Shown one piece after another: positions 1 to 13,767 of a stretch of 64,000 bases of DNA. The notes under the pieces are model-generated. The model did no database searches and was not told the DNA's origin. It saw nothing but the letters and a program-made list of their open reading frames with translations. Made by a program: the position numbers and the translations under genes. The stretch's first letter is position 1. Each line of letters opens with the position of its first letter. The stretch spans positions 16,348,133 through 16,412,132 of the forward strand of contig OZ037769.1 of assembly GCA_964035545.1 (NCBI GenBank), in the 5' to 3' direction. This DNA comes from Bugula neritina (Eukaryota > Bryozoa > Gymnolaemata > Cheilostomatida > Bugulidae).

Positions 1-687
1 TTGTCTCTTTAATAGAAATCCTTGATTATTTACACATTCAACAACAGATAGACAAGAATAAAACAAGGAAATGACAACCTCGGTACTGTGAGGTAACATC
101 ATCTTTATTAATCACACTGAGTTAGTATAGAATTAGATAGTTAATTACAACTGAGTATTAGTTCATGTGGCAGTGTTTACGGTATACTTGTAACACATAC
201 AGAGTATAATATAGAGAGAGTTTCTAAAGATATATTTAGTGCTATTTGTTAATATATGTGTGAGATATACAATACTGATGGGTGTAATTAGTAGTAGTAG
301 ATGTGATATATTCAGTATAGTGTTTGTTACATACTAATAAGTAGAACTCATTGTGTATGTTATACTGCTACATGTTTCAAACTCTTAGCTTGAGATCCTA
401 CACTAGTGTACTGGTATTAAAGAGGGTGGACATAGGAAAACTATAGGCTTTACATACACAGGAGAAATTAACTCAAGACATGATGTCCTCACAACTTTGC
501 TTTGAACGCACTGGAAACATGGAAATGCACTACTACTTGGGAGTTGTCTGTACATGTAAATGATATTTCAATTGTGATTTAGTTGAATATTTAATTTTTA
601 ATGACAGATAATGAGTTATCATCTCTTGTATACAACATGATGTGCGAGGAGACAACTTTCGAGACTTCCAGGCCATTGAGAATACTA
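1..687. other. 3' flanking segment of gene A (duplicated in the cluster)
   Basis: No gene is seen here. The sequence is a diverged copy of the 3' flank also found at 49735-50327 (beside gene D) and, inverted, at 23353-23887 plus 29179-29340 (beside gene B, split by LTR element 3) and 46060-46348 (beside gene C). It lies downstream of gene A, which is on the minus strand. Confidence 0.75.
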
Positions 688-1803
688 ACTCTACCATACA
701 ATACTAACTGTACCATACAATACTAACTGTACCATACAATACTAACTCTACCATACAATACTATCTCTACCAAACAATACTATCTCTACCACACAATACT
801 AACTCTACCATACAATACTAACTCTACCATACAATACTAACTCTACCATACAATACTAACTCTACCATACAGTACTATCTCTACCACACAATACTAACTC
901 TACCATACAATACTAACTCTACCATACAATACTATCTCTACCATACAATACTATCTCTACCACACAATACTAACTCTACCATACAATACTAACTCTACCA
1001 TACAATACTAACTCTACCATACAATACTAACTCTACCATACAATACTATCTCTACCACACAATACTAACTCTACCATACAATACTAACTCTACCATACAA
1101 TACTAACTCTACCATACAATACTATCTCTACCATACAATACTATCTCTACCATACAATACTAACTCTACCATACAATACTAACTATACCATACACTACTA
1201 ACTTTACCACACAATACTAACTCTACCACACAATACTAACTCTACCATACAATACTATCTCTACCACACAATACTAACTCTACCATACAATACTAACTCT
1301 ACCATACAATACTAACTCTACCATACAATACTATCTCTACCATACAATACTATCTCTACCATACAATACTAACTCTACCATACAATACTAACTATACCAT
1401 ACACTACTAACTTTACCACACAATACTAACTCTACCACACAATACTAACTCTACCATACAATACTAACTCTACCATACAATACTAACTCTACTATACACT
1501 ACTAACCCTACCATACAATACTAACTCTATCACACAATACTAACTCTACCATACAATACTAACTCTACCATACAATACTAACTCTACCATACAATACTAA
1601 CTATACCATACACTACTAACTTTACCACACAATACTAACTCTACCATACAATACTAACTCTACCATGCAATACTAACTCTACCATACAATACTAACTCTA
1701 CCATACAATACTAACTCTACCACACAATACTAACTCTATCATACAATACTAACTCTACCATACAATACTAACTTTACCATACAATACTAACTCTATCACA
1801 CAA
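688..1803 (-). repeat. 19-bp minisatellite 3' of gene A
   Basis: About 58 tandem copies of a 19-bp unit, read on the gene's strand as GTTAGTATTGTATGGTAGA. Common variants swap single bases (TGTGTGG, GATAG, TATAG). The plus strand of each unit shows AATACTAACTC. The array begins about 360 bp beyond the gene A stop codon, the same relative position as in genes B, C, D and E. Confidence 0.95.
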
Positions 1804-2166
1804 AATTAATGCACAACTCATTCCGTTTCTAATTTATTTTGAAATTTTCTACCAAATTAGAAGTTATAAACTGTGCATAGAGAATTGTTAACACATTTTA
1901 AAATACAACATAACATTCCACTAACTTAATTGTTAATTGTGACTAAATCCATGATACTAGTTACAGCAAGACAAAAAGATGTAATATTACAAATGCATTT
2001 ATAAGAAAATATAAAATAATCTAGGAAATAGAAAAGTTATTCATAGAGTGAATTACTTAGAATAATATTAGCCCATATCATGTGAATTCAACTTCAACAT
2101 TATTTATCAAATCAAGATTCCAATTCCCTGTCTATTGACAGACAAGTAGAAAGTAGAGCAGACTGT

Positions 2167-3685
2167 TCAGTCTATTTGGTAGAACAGTACTTTATGTTCA
2201 TCATATCTCGGGACTATCAGAGTATTTCCTGTCACGTGCAGATCAAATACATCAGAGTCTGTTCTTATAGCAGCATCTGAGATCTCTGTCAGCAGTTTAC
2301 CTGAATATATGAATATATAATGTATATTAGTAAGTATATATTGTAGATTAGTAAGTATATAATGTAGATTAGTAAGTATATATTGTAGATTAGTAAGTAT
2401 ATAATATAGATTAGTAAGTATATAGTGTAGATTAGTAAGTATATAATGTAGATTAGTAAGTATATAGTATAGATTAGTAAGTACATAATATAGATTAGTA
2501 CATATATAATATAGATTAGTAAGTATATAATGCAGATTAGTAAACTTGTATATAATGTAGATTAGTAAGTATATAATATAGATTAGTAAGTATATAATGT
2601 AGATTAGTAAGTATGTAATATAGATTAGTAAGTATACAATATAGATTAGTAAGTATATAATGTAGATTACTAAGTATATAATATAGATTAGTAAGTATAC
2701 AATATAGATTAGTAAGTATGTAATGTAGATTAGTAAGTATATAATGTAGATTAGTAAGTATATAATGTAGATTAGTAAACTTGTATATAATGTAGATTAG
2801 TAAGTATATAATATAGATTAGTAAGTATATAGTGTAGATTAGTAAGTATATAATGTAGATTAGTAAACTTGTATATAATATCGATTAGTATGTATATAAT
2901 GTAGATTAGTAAGTATATAGTGTAGATTAGTAAGTATATAATATAGATTAGTAAGTATATAATCTAACCTGTATTCACATCCAGTATCCAGACTCTGGTG
3001 GTATTACTGTGGTTAGTAACAAACACTCTCCCTCCATGGTATGTAACACTCCCAGGGTTGGGTACATCTTGTGATGTCCATTCAACTTCTCCACTTGGAA
3101 TATTCACTTTAAACACTTTAGAAGTTCGATAATGAGACACAACAACAGAGAGATTGTCTACGGCACACATTGATACATGGCTAGGACTGAGTAGAGGACA
3201 CTGAATGTGTATAATTACCTCCCCTGTAAGAGAGTATACTGTTAGTCTCATGTTCTGTCTGTCTGGTATAACAACCCGGTCACTAACAACTGCTAGTTTG
3301 TTGAAATACTCATTCCAGTGATCAGTATGATTCCAGGTGGTGATGAGTTTCCCTGTCAGATCATGTACTGTGACTCTGTAAGGGTTACCATATACTAAAG
3401 TATACAGTCTGTCCTTGTATACAGCTACACTGAGTACAGGTTTACCTACTCCTACAAACTTCCTACTGAGTTGGTTATTCTCATCTATTATATCTACTCT
3501 ACCACTCAATGACCCAACATAAGTATTTCCCTGATAACTACAGACTGAAGTACAGCCAAACACAGGAACTGTATGCAGGAGAGACAACTGTGTAGGTAGA
3601 GTATCAGGAGTTGTCAGTTCATGTTCCAAGTCTATTGACACTTTTTTTGAGGTGACAACTTCTACTTCAACTTCTCTCCTCTCAC
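2167..3685 (-). pseudogene. Gene A: 5'-truncated TRIM-like gene, propeller and last exons only
   Basis: Two exons are intact: the propeller exon 2969-3685 (717 nt, 239 codons, acceptor TTGTAG at 3686-3690, donor GTTAG at 2968) and the last exon 2167-2300 (134 nt, stop TGA at 2167-2169). Both match gene B in phase and length. The propeller starts ERREVEVEVV and carries NHL-like strands such as VTVHDLTGKLIT and VYSLTGEV; the product ends KVLFYQID. The RING, B-box and coiled-coil exons are absent: intron sequence stops at 3833, where a hAT-like element begins. Either exons 1-6 were lost by recombination through that element, or they lie elsewhere. Read-through past the donor meets a TAG at once. 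It is probably a non-functional fragment, although the remaining exons show no disabling mutation. Confidence 0.85.
2301..2968 (-). repeat. 21-bp minisatellite in last intron of gene A
   Basis: About 32 units of 21 bp fill the intron between the propeller exon and the last exon. On the gene strand each unit carries ATATACTTACTAATCTAC; several carry a 5-6 bp insertion (ACAAGTTTAC in place of ACTTAC). The same array lies in the same intron of genes B, C, D and E. Confidence 0.95.
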
Positions 3686-3833
3686 CTACAATGAAGAAAA
3701 GGTTTTCATCAGCAAATGCTATAGCCATTGAATTGTTTAATATCATTGTTTTTCATGTTTAATATAATTTACTTCCACAAACACAATTAGCACCAGCCCC
3801 ATTCAAACTGACTCTGAAAACAACAGTTTTACA

Positions 3834-5592
3834 CAGGGATGTAGTGGTACCCATACGGTCCCATACGCCGTATGGCCTAGAAGAAAATAGGCTGTTCTTG
3901 GCCATACGCCCGTATGGGCATATTTTTGAAAGATGATTAGTGCATAGGATAGTTAGGGCATCCTCACTGAGAATATTATCATAAATTTCGCTCACAATCT
4001 AGTTTAGGCTCTTGTTATGTTAATGCTATGTGGGTGGCATGCGTGTTGCCTACTTGTGATTGCTTAGCCTGAGATTACACTGTGAATAATAAGCAGCGAT
4101 CAACATTCCATCTTCTCATCTCTCCATGTCCATTGAAGCGCGAAGTGCTGTGCATTGGTGATTACTAAGGAAAAATTTTTCATTTTCAGTGTATAAATCA
4201 CTAATTTGTAGAAAATCTATGAAGGCTATTGAAAAGATAAAAAAGTGCTATGCATAAATTTCTCAGGTTTCCGACAGTGTTTGTTCTATTCGAATACCAT
4301 GCTTTCCTGCTGAGATATTTGGCAGGGATTGAAAAATAAACTTTTCAAGTAAAATTGGCTAAAAATGAGTAGACTTTTCTCTATAACTTTGCAATAAAAA
4401 AATTGAAAACTCGAAAATGCAGGTGCTCTGAGGAAGATCTAAAACATAGTTTTTAAATTTTAATTCTAGCACAATTAAGTATACGGTTTTATTTGGCAGG
4501 ACTGAATTTTTATAATATACTAATAATGTGGCCTCAGCAAGGCAGTGACAGCTAGAAAGTTGCCCTTAGCTATCTTGTGTGGACTTGCATTTTGTCAATA
4601 AGCAATGAAATTTGGAAAAAAACCAACATGAAATCCAGAAATAAAATCAAAATGTCTTCAGGAAGCAGTACCAGGTGTGTAGGAGAGGTTATTGAAAATT
4701 TATCACTGAGGTCTACAGGTACTATATCCACATTTTGGTCAAAAACCTAGCAGCGTTATTGCATGTTCATGTTAATGATTTTTTTTGCAAACTGTACACC
4801 GCCATAAATAAACTTTTATGTTTGGTTGTACTAACGTCTGGCTTTACATTTAATCATCTTCTAGAATCTAGGCTAACACATATTAAACCTGTCAAATTTG
4901 TTCTTTTGGGGTATATTTCTTTGATGTGTCTAGTGGAAGCTCAGGGGTTTTACTTTAAAACCAAGTTAACATACTCTTCTTTGGTGTGTTTTATTGTGTG
5001 CAAGGAGGTGTGGTGGTATCTCCTTATGGATTAGACTAGTGTTCTAATAAACTCCAAATAGGTTTTCTACCAATTTCTGCTTGCCAATGAGATATCAATT
5101 CAAATTGCTTTTTCTGATTTGCAATCTTCCTCTGTTCTGATATATAATTCTTTTTCTGTCCACGTCAGTGTATTAAATATTTGAAGTAATCAGGTTGCAT
5201 TTGGAGAGCACTTGTTACCTGCCTCTATCCTTCCATCTTTTTGAGATCTTCAGCAATATTTCTGTACAGGTTGGACTTAGTGTCAGTTGAGTAAGACTAC
5301 ATTTAAAATTACAGTCAACAGGTATGGCACAATACTGAATATTTATATAGTTTGCAGCAATGCACAGACGTCGTGTAGCTGGTATGGCATGAAAATAATA
5401 GCAAGGTGCACATTTTAACACAGATTTTTTTCAGAAGAATTATAATTCACAATGGCTTTGAATTGCATAAATTTGCATCAGAAGGGCTTCGGCGGCCGGG
5501 GCGCTGCCCCGGACCCCGCCGGGGGCCTAGGCGGCCCCCTGAACCCCCGGCCTGGGAGTATGGCCAAGAATATTTTTGCTACTACATCCCTG
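3834..5592 (+). mobile_element. hAT-like non-autonomous DNA transposon, copy 1
   Basis: 1759 bp, nearly identical to the copies at 33685-35444 and 46349-48109 (inverted). The ends are inverted repeats CAGGGATGTAGTGG and CTACTACATCCCTG. Just inside, both ends share TTCTTGGCCATAC in inverted orientation; the 3' end has a strongly GC-rich stretch (5486-5562) in otherwise AT-rich DNA. CAGGG ends and the 8-bp target duplication of copy 2 point to the hAT superfamily. No transposase is seen; a 99-codon frame at 4735-5034 is shared by the copies but resembles no transposase domain. The flanks GTTTTACA and GACTAGAT do not match, so this copy has lost its original target duplication. It sits at the break point of gene A. 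Confidence 0.85.
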
Positions 5593-6358
5593 GACTAGAT
5601 ACTTGGCAGCAGCAGAATGTGTAAACAGCCATTACTGTGCAGTTAGTAATGCTGTTATAGCAGCCCATATAATAGCATGCGTGCATTACACTGGTTGCCA
5701 GTATACAGTTTATGTTATAGTTTACACTCATCTGTCTGGGTTACAAATAAATAACACTACATTAGTATATATATACATTGTATCGAGTAGCCACTATATT
5801 GGTAGTATACATGCTCTGTAACTTGTAAGTATACACTCTAGTTTTATACCTCTATATATACAAATCATTATGTATTAATAATAAATTACTGTTACCTCGG
5901 TTTTTACTTTTGAATACTTTCTACTCTTCAACAGATATAATAGTCACAATGCCTTATTAATAGTAATTCATTATTTAGCCTAAACTACAGTAACCAAAAA
6001 AGCATACAACTTTTATTAGGAATTAGAATGCTAGATAATACTCACTAAAATTTTGATTTTTTCAAATTTTGGCCACACAGCTATAAAAAATTTCTGATTT
6101 TTTAATATTATATTTAACCATAAAATAACAATGTCTTTTTCAATCTAGAACTATGCAAACACAATTATTTTGTTATGCATTTTTATATATTTCAATTCAG
6201 CATCTATTTAACATAGACTACAATATATTATATTATTATATATTATATTATATATATACCTGCAACATAGAACTATGTAGTATGACAATGTTATGCAATA
6301 TTTACAGTCTTATAACCATAAAATGGTATTTATCACTACAGTTTTTATAATTTCTCAG
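5593..6358. other. AT-rich stretch with no recognised gene
   Basis: Nothing recognisable between the hAT-like copy 1 and the first candidate exon of gene X. The part from about 6120 is homologous, inverted, to about 58040-58200 upstream of gene D; the part before that has no second copy in the window. Confidence 0.5.
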
Positions 6359-6644
6359 GAAAAAGAATTGATTGAGTTTAGGAAAAAGAGAAGTAAAACT
6401 CACAGCCTCGGACTGAGTGGCCAGGTAAAGAGGAAAAAATTTTTTTTTACCATCACAGCTCATACCACGGGGATCCTGTCTAGAAAAGTAGGAGAGGCTA
6501 CAACAGGAAGTACTTCAGCAGACATATTGGCAGTTGATGAAACGTCAACCAGCAACTCTAGTATTGATGTCTGCTGTGCTTCGAATGATGCCTCAGGTGG
6601 GGCCTTAAAGTATGACTACGTATACACCTACAGGATGTGAGCAT

Positions 6645-7025
6645 GAACATGCATGTATACGCCACTGGTATACAGGGGGTGAATGTGACCAACTATACGC
6701 CACTGATATACAAGGGGTGAATATGACCATCTACACACCACTGGTATGCAGGGGGTGGATGTGACCATCTATATCCACCACTGGTATACAGGGGGCGAAT
6801 GTGACCATCTATACACCACTGGTATACAGGGGGCGAATATGACCCTCTATACACCACTGGTATACAGGGGGCGAATATGACCCTCTATACACCACTGGTA
6901 TACAGGGGGGGTGAGTATGACCATCTATACACCACTGGTATACAGGGGGTGAATATAACCATGTATACACCACTGGTATACAGGGGGTGAATATAACCAT
7001 GTATACACCACTGGTATACAGGGGG
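6645..7025. repeat. 38-bp minisatellite inside gene X copy 1
   Basis: About ten tandem units of roughly 38 bp, each containing CCACTGGTATACAGGGGG and a variable GAATRTGACCATCTATACA part. The same repeat, inverted, lies at 57371-57665 in gene X copy 2. Confidence 0.9.
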
Positions 7026-7317
7026 GTCAGTCTTCAAAGTTTGAACTTCTAAGCCAGCTCAGTTTTCAAGATGTATTTTGCAGCAAATAAAATAGTATGC
7101 ACTTAAAGTTAGCCACAATTAGTATAAGTTTTATGATAGAGAACAGAAACACCAAATTAATTTAGTACATACAAACTTACCTATAAGTGAAGAAAACTCC
7201 TTTATAACACAAAATTATCTAAACATATGAAATCCTAAAACAGTCAGTAGATGATTGCTAAGATATATATGAATATTTTATTACTGCATTAGTGAGGTGT
7301 GTCAAGGATTTTTAAAT

Positions 7318-10300
7318 GTCACTGCACATAATATAATTATATACTATTATATTATTATATATACTATTATATTATTATATATACTATTATATTATTATAT
7401 ATACTATTATATTATTATATATACTATTATATTATTATATATACTATTATATTATTATATATACTATTATATTATTATATATACTATTATATTATTATAT
7501 ATACTATTATATTATTATATATACTATTATATTATTATATATACTATTATATTATTATATATACTATTATATTATTATATATACTATTATACTATTATCT
7601 ATACTATTATATTATTATATATACTATTATATTATTATATATACTATTATACTATTATATATACTATTATATTATTATATATACTATTATATTATTATAT
7701 ATGCTATTATATTATTATATATACTATTATATTATTATATATACTATTATATTATTATATATACTATTATATTATTATATATACTATTATATTATTATAT
7801 ATACTATTATATTGTTATATATACTATTATATTATTATATATACTATTATATTATTATATATACTATTATATTATTATTATATATACTAATATATTATTA
7901 TATATACTATTATATTATTATATATACTATTATACTATTATATATACTATTATACTATTATCTATACTATTATATTATTATATATACTATTATACTATTA
8001 TATTATTATAAATACTATTATATTATTATATATACTATTATATTATTATATATACTATTATATTATTATATATACTATTATACTATTATATATACTATTA
8101 TACTATTATCTATACTATTATATTATTATATATACTATTATATTATTATATATACTATTATATTATTATATATACTATTATATTATTATATATACTATTA
8201 TATTATTATATATACTATTATATTATTATATATACTATTATACTATTATCTATACTATTATATTATTATCTATACTATTATATTATTATATATACTATTA
8301 TATTATTATATATACTATTATATTATTATAAATACTATTATATTATTATATATACTATTATATTATTATATATACTATTATATTATTATATATACTATTA
8401 TATTATTATATATACTATTATATTATTATATATACTATTATATTATTATATATACTATTATATTGTTATATATACTATTATATTATTATATATACTATTA
8501 TATTATTATATATACTATTATATTATTATTATATATACTAATATATTATTATATATACTATTATATTATTATATATACTATTATACTATTATATATACTA
8601 TTATACTATTATCTATACTATTATATTATTATATATACTATTATACTATTATATTATTATAAATACTATTATATTATTATATATACTATTATATTATTAT
8701 ATATACTATTATATTATTATATATACTATTATACTATTATATATACTATTATACTATTATCTATACTATTATATTATTATATATACTATTATACTATTAT
8801 ATTATTATAAATACTATTATATTATTATATATACTATTATATTATTATATATACTATTATATTATTATATATACTATTATATTATTATATATACTATTAT
8901 ATTATTATATATACTATTATATTATTATATATACTATTATATTATTATATATACTATTATATTATTATATATACTATTATACTATTATCTATACTATTAT
9001 ATTATTATATATACTATTATATTATTATATATACTATTATATTATTATATATACTATTATATTATTATATATACTATTATATTATTATATATACTATTAT
9101 ATTATTATATATACTATTATATTATTATATATACTATTATATTATTATATATACTATTACATTATTATATATACTATTACATTGTTATATCACTATTATA
9201 TTATTATATATACTATTATACTATTATCTATACTATTATATTATTATATATACTATTATATTATTATATATACTATTATATTATTATATATACTATTATA
9301 TTATTATATATACTATTATACTATTATCTATACTATTATATTATTATATATACTATTATATTATTATATATACTATTATATTATTATATATACTATTATA
9401 TTATTATATATACTATTATATTATTATATATACTATTATATTATTATATATACTATTATATTATTATATATACTATTATATTATTATATATACTATTATA
9501 TTATTATATATACTATTATATTATTATATATACTATTATATTATTATAATATACTATTATATTATTATATATACTATTATATTATTATATATACTATTAT
9601 ATTATTATATATACTATTATATTATTATATATACTATTATATTATTATATATACTATTATATTATTATAATATACTATTATATTATTATATATACTATTA
9701 TATTATTATCTATACTATTATATTATTATATATACTATTATACTATTATATATACTATTATATTATTATATATACTATTATATTATTATATATACTATTA
9801 TATTATTATATATACTATTATATTGTTATATATACTATTATATTATTATATATACTATTATATTATTATATATACTATTATATTATTATATATACTATTA
9901 TATTATTATATATACTATTATATTATTATAATATACTATTATATTATTATATATACTATTATATTATTATCTATACTATTATATTATTATATATACTATT
10001 ATATTATTATATATACTATTATATTATTATATATACTATTATATTATTATATATACTATTATATTATTATATATACTATTATATTATTATATATACTATT
10101 ATACTATTATCTATACTATTATATTATTATATATACTATTATACTATTATATTATTATAATATACTATTATATTATTATATATACTATTATATTATTATA
10201 TATACTATTATATTATTATATATACTATTATATTATTATATATACTATTATACTATTATATATACTATTATATTATTATATATACTATTATATTATTATC

Positions 10301-10392
10301 TATACTATTATATTATTATATATACTATTATATTATTATATATACTATTATATTATTATATATACTATTATATTATTATATGCTATTATATT
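7318..10392 (+). repeat. 3.1-kb array of a 20-bp AT-only minisatellite
   Basis: About 150 units of TATATACTATTATATTATTA with a single C per unit as almost the only non-AT base. Variants (TACTATTATC, AAATAC, TTGTTA) reveal a higher-order repeat: variant blocks ending at 7890 and near 8010 recur 651 bp further on (8541 and 8661). Long open frames across the array are a by-product of its composition. The inverted, much shorter counterpart is at 56096-56810. Confidence 0.95.
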
Positions 10393-10594
10393 CATTAGAA
10401 ACATTCAAACCATAATATACTTATATAAAGAGGGAGTAAACTTTTGAAGATATCACACACTGTAAGGGAGATAAATCTTAATTTGTCATCTTTTTCTGTT
10501 GTAGCTGGCAGAGAAGTTTGTTATATACGAAGGATCAATAAGTAAAGAGGGGCTCACCATATCACCTCCCACTGAAGATGACAAGCATTCGTAG

Positions 10595-12211
10595 TTCTGT
10601 GGCTACATAATAGCTATTGTTATTTATATCTCGTTTTAACTTATAAGCATTCAGTTGACAAAAATCTAGCCAATAGCCAATTAGATAACAAATATTATTG
10701 ATTCCAGGTGCTAAACTATGATAATCACCTTTAATTGATCAAAATGTCTTTAAATTTAAACACATTCCTTGAAATGGTTCTGTTTTGGATTATTTTGGTT
10801 GTATTTTCTTTTTTAATTTTTCAGCTTTGTAAACTCTATGCAAACAATTGTATATCTTTATAGCCTTAGATTTAGTTTTAGAGTCATGTATAATTTGACG
10901 GGGTGTGGTGACCGTACCCTCTTGTTTATCTAGTGGACTGGATTACCTGTGCTATTTATTACCCCTCTCCACCCCTTCCCTCTCCACCCCTTCCCTCTCC
11001 ACCCCTTCCTCTCCACCCCTCTCCAACATATTAATTGATAAGATTACAATATTCCTATATTCACTACATGCAGATGTTATTAGTTGTACTAGTAGTTGCA
11101 TATACAGCTTAGTAATAATATTCTAATCTATTAAATATTCCACATCTTGCCACGTGCTCTATATTTCTACACATAATATAATATTGCTGTATATATAATG
11201 TTGTTGGATGATACAATTAGCTAAGATGAAAAATTCTTATGTGCATTTTGTCAGTGTAGGTGTGAACTGCACATGCTCCATAGAGAAATAGAAATACTGA
11301 GTATAACATACTGAAAACCACTCTGCTGTACAGTTATAATGTTGCTGTTAATTTTGTTATTGATAAGCAGATTTGATGACACATAAATATATTATGATAT
11401 ATCCGTGTTCTTAGCATATTTCTAATTGTCAAAACTCTGGTATAAAATCACAATAATAAGCTAGCATTGGAAATTAAGGAATAAGTATATCATTGGAAGT
11501 TATAGCTAGATTGCCATGAGCAGCATAGCATTTTATTGCATGCAAAACAAAGTATATTTGTAGAGCTGTGTTCAACTCACATGCAGTTACTATTGTTTGA
11601 GGCCGTCCATTATTCCGGAATACAATAATGTTATTATGATTATTAGCTACGGCGTTGCATGCATTTTAGCTAATCGTTGTTGTTGCTAACGGGTTCAATA
11701 CATTCGGGGGTTCCCCTTTCAATAATATTATTGTGTTCCTACGCACCCATGTAAGTAGTTAGGTGTACTGCGCGTTCCCGTTTACGTCGGCTCGGTTTAC
11801 TTTTAGATTTATAGTATTAGTATTACAATTATTTTATTAATATTATCTTTACTGTATAGACTTAGTTTTTTTATTATTACAAAACTTAGTATATGCCTAT
11901 CACCAGTAACATTTTACCATTGTGTGACTGAATGGGTATGTAATACTAATAATAAATCGCGTTGAGTTTGTCTGTCAAAGTGAAACTGAAAGTGAATGTC
12001 AAACGCAATGCAACATTAGTAATTAACTATTATTAGTATAAATATTAATATCAACTGTATCAGTACGGATATCAGCATGAATTTGAGTGTCTAATTCTAT
12101 GACTCAAAGTATCACGATGCCTGTTACTATAACTATTACTATTAGTATTAATAGATCACGCAGTGATAATCTTATTTTGTCAATGAGCTCTGATCGTTTA
12201 TGCATTTTGTA
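10595..12211. other. Upstream segment of gene B (duplicated), with a pyrimidine-rich minisatellite
   Basis: No gene is seen. The segment is homologous to 54116-55883 (inverted, upstream of gene D) and in two blocks to gene C's upstream DNA (29640-30050 and 33595-36160). Positions 10966-11030 carry four or five units of CTCTCCACCCCTTCC. At about 11508-11515 it contains the single GCTAGATT that is the empty site of hAT-like copy 2, and 12212-12215 is the GTAT target of LTR element 1. Confidence 0.7.
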
Positions 12212-12215
12212 GTAT

Positions 12216-12488
12216 TGTAGTGAGGACGTAATACGCGCGTCCCCCAAACCCCTTCAGCCTATCCGAGTGCGTCACGTGATAACCCTCAGCGAGTAGTAGT
12301 TTATCAGTAGAGAGAGCGTACTAACTAAGTGAAGATGTAGTTTTAATCTGCGTACTTTTTGTATCTTGCCATATACTTAGTAGCGAATAAACTTTGTAAA
12401 CTCTTACTTAAATACTTTATTGATGTGGATAAATAGACTATAATTACAAGCTAGGAACCCACGCATAGTAATTACACAAATTACTACA
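12216..12488 (+). repeat. 5' LTR of element 1
   Basis: 273 bp, TGTAGT...ACTACA ends. It contains AATAAA in GCGAATAAACTTTG, a likely polyadenylation signal. Matches 17412-17684. Confidence 0.95.
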
Positions 12489-12489
12489 G

Positions 12490-12507
12490 TGGTGGCAGCG
12501 GTGGGAT
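12490..12507 (+). other. Primer binding site of element 1 (tRNA-Leu)
   Basis: TGGTGGCAGCGGTGGGAT, one base after the LTR, is the complement of the 3' end (plus CCA) of animal tRNA-Leu of the AAG/UAG type. The identical 18-mer is at the same spot in elements 2 and 3. Confidence 0.9.
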
Positions 12508-12549
12508 CTCTAGCTACTATATAAGGACAATGAGAAGTATTAGAACATC

Positions 12550-13767
12550 ATGGACGAGAGTGTAACTTCAATGGAATAAGGTGAGCGAAACATTATTATA
12601 GGCCCTCTCGGAGCTGGAGAGGAGGTATATAGGAATACATTGGAAGTTCCCGTGTTCACGGGCCTCGAGGATGTCGAACAGTTTATCCAAGAGTTCCGTG
12701 AAGTTGCAGCCATTACAAGATGGCCGCCAAGAGTAACTCTTACGAAACTGCGGATGGCACTGACGGAAGAAGCCAAGCCGTACGGGTGGAAGCCTAGCGT
12801 AAACGGGATCATTGCTACACTACGGGCCCGTTTTGGCATGTCCGTTGCCGTCGCCAAGTCCAGGCTGCGAGGATTACTCCGCAAGACATGTACACCGCTT
12901 CCTGACCACGCCACTCTGGTGCAGAGACTGGCACGGACCGCGTATAGCGATCTGCCAGAAACACACAGACGGCACTATACATTCGAAGCTTTTGTGCAGT
13001 CCCTCAACTCTTTGGACTTCCACCACCAGTTACAAGCCAAGGGAGTAACCACGATCGAGGCTGCAATCCAAGAGAACAAGGCCTACGCTGGAGCCGAGCG
13101 ACTCTATAAGACGGAAGAGGCCACTCCCCGGACCTCTAGGGAACCAGACCATCCGGTCCGCATAGCTGCCGCGACCATTAAACCCCCCATAGAGATGGAG
13201 ATAGGCCGCTTGATGACTAAACTGGGACAATTGGTGGCGACGATAACATACAACCACTCGAGGAAAAGTAAGAGGCCGGCCACAAAGCCCCCCAGACCTA
13301 TGATGCAACGCAGGGAAAGCGGCAACCAGGGGCACCGCCGCCCAAGCGGCCCACGATTCAAACGGCAGCAGAAACCACAACCTCCCCGGAGACCTCCAGA
13401 GCTCCGCGGGCCCAAACCGAGAGGAAAACGGGGTGGATGTCGCCAGGAGCCCGTACGGGCCCAGCGGCACGCCCCCCGTCAATGGCAAACACCCCGCCGA
13501 AACCAGCCAACCGGGTCGACCACGAGACCCCTTCTCTCTTCCTCTCACCAACCGCTTCGGTCCGTTACCAGTAATGGAGCAGACCAGCGAGGCCCCTCAG
13601 GGCATCGGGGAGGATCAAAACACCCCCCCGCAAGGAAACTCTCACCGGCCCCGCAAACCGCGGAACAAACGGGCACAGCCCCGTTCGGCCGAGACCGAGC
13701 ACGCTGGGGGAGTACGGGTACAACCTCACGGAGGCAGCTACTTCTTGCCAGGGAAGGTGGCCGGTAA
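12550..13767 (+). pseudogene. gag: gag of element 1, interrupted near its start
   Basis: Encodes the structural Gag polyprotein. The likely ATG at 12550 (by comparison with elements 2 and 3, whose gag starts at the same distance from the primer site) is followed after eight codons by TAA at 12577-12579. From 12580 the frame is open to 13767. The conserved core (VPVFTGLEDVEQFIQEF, then ...LRARFGMSVAVAKSRLR) matches the other two gags. The CCHC zinc knuckle present in element 3 is missing; the C-terminal third is a basic, Pro/Arg-rich tail overlapping pol. It may be inactive, or be translated from an internal start. pol lies in the +1 frame relative to this frame. Confidence 0.8.

Larger units (their letters stand above)
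6359..10594 (+). other. Gene X, copy 1: candidate exons of an unrecognised gene
   Basis: Two exon-like blocks are conserved with the inverted copy at 55884-57988. The first starts at 6359 after the acceptor TTTCTCAG and encodes EKELIEFRKKRSKTHSLGLSGQ up to a possible donor at 6424/6425 (66 nt); its frame stays open to 6640. The second, 10505-10594, follows a strong acceptor (polypyrimidine tract ending TGTTGTAG) and encodes LAEKFVIYEGSISKEGLT... (29 codons), ending in TAG. The intron between them contains a 38-bp minisatellite and the 3-kb AT-only array. Splice sites and reading frames, but not most intron sequence, are kept in the second copy, which supports coding function. I do not recognise the protein, and no 5' exon or start codon is identified. 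It could also be a non-coding or decayed remnant. Confidence 0.4.

Noticed and set aside
688-1803. CRISPR-like appearance of the short repeats
   Set aside because: Units are directly adjacent with no unique spacers, and the DNA is eukaryotic; these are minisatellites.
4735-5034. 99-codon frame in the hAT-like elements (also near 34587 and 46909)
   Set aside because: No transposase or other domain, and no ATG I can support. Conservation reflects the recent spread of the element.
7297-10398. Long open frames of Tyr/Ile/Leu across the AT-only arrays (also 56059-56837)
   Set aside because: They follow from a 20-bp repeat without stop triplets in some frames, appear in several frames at once, and do not join to supported exons.
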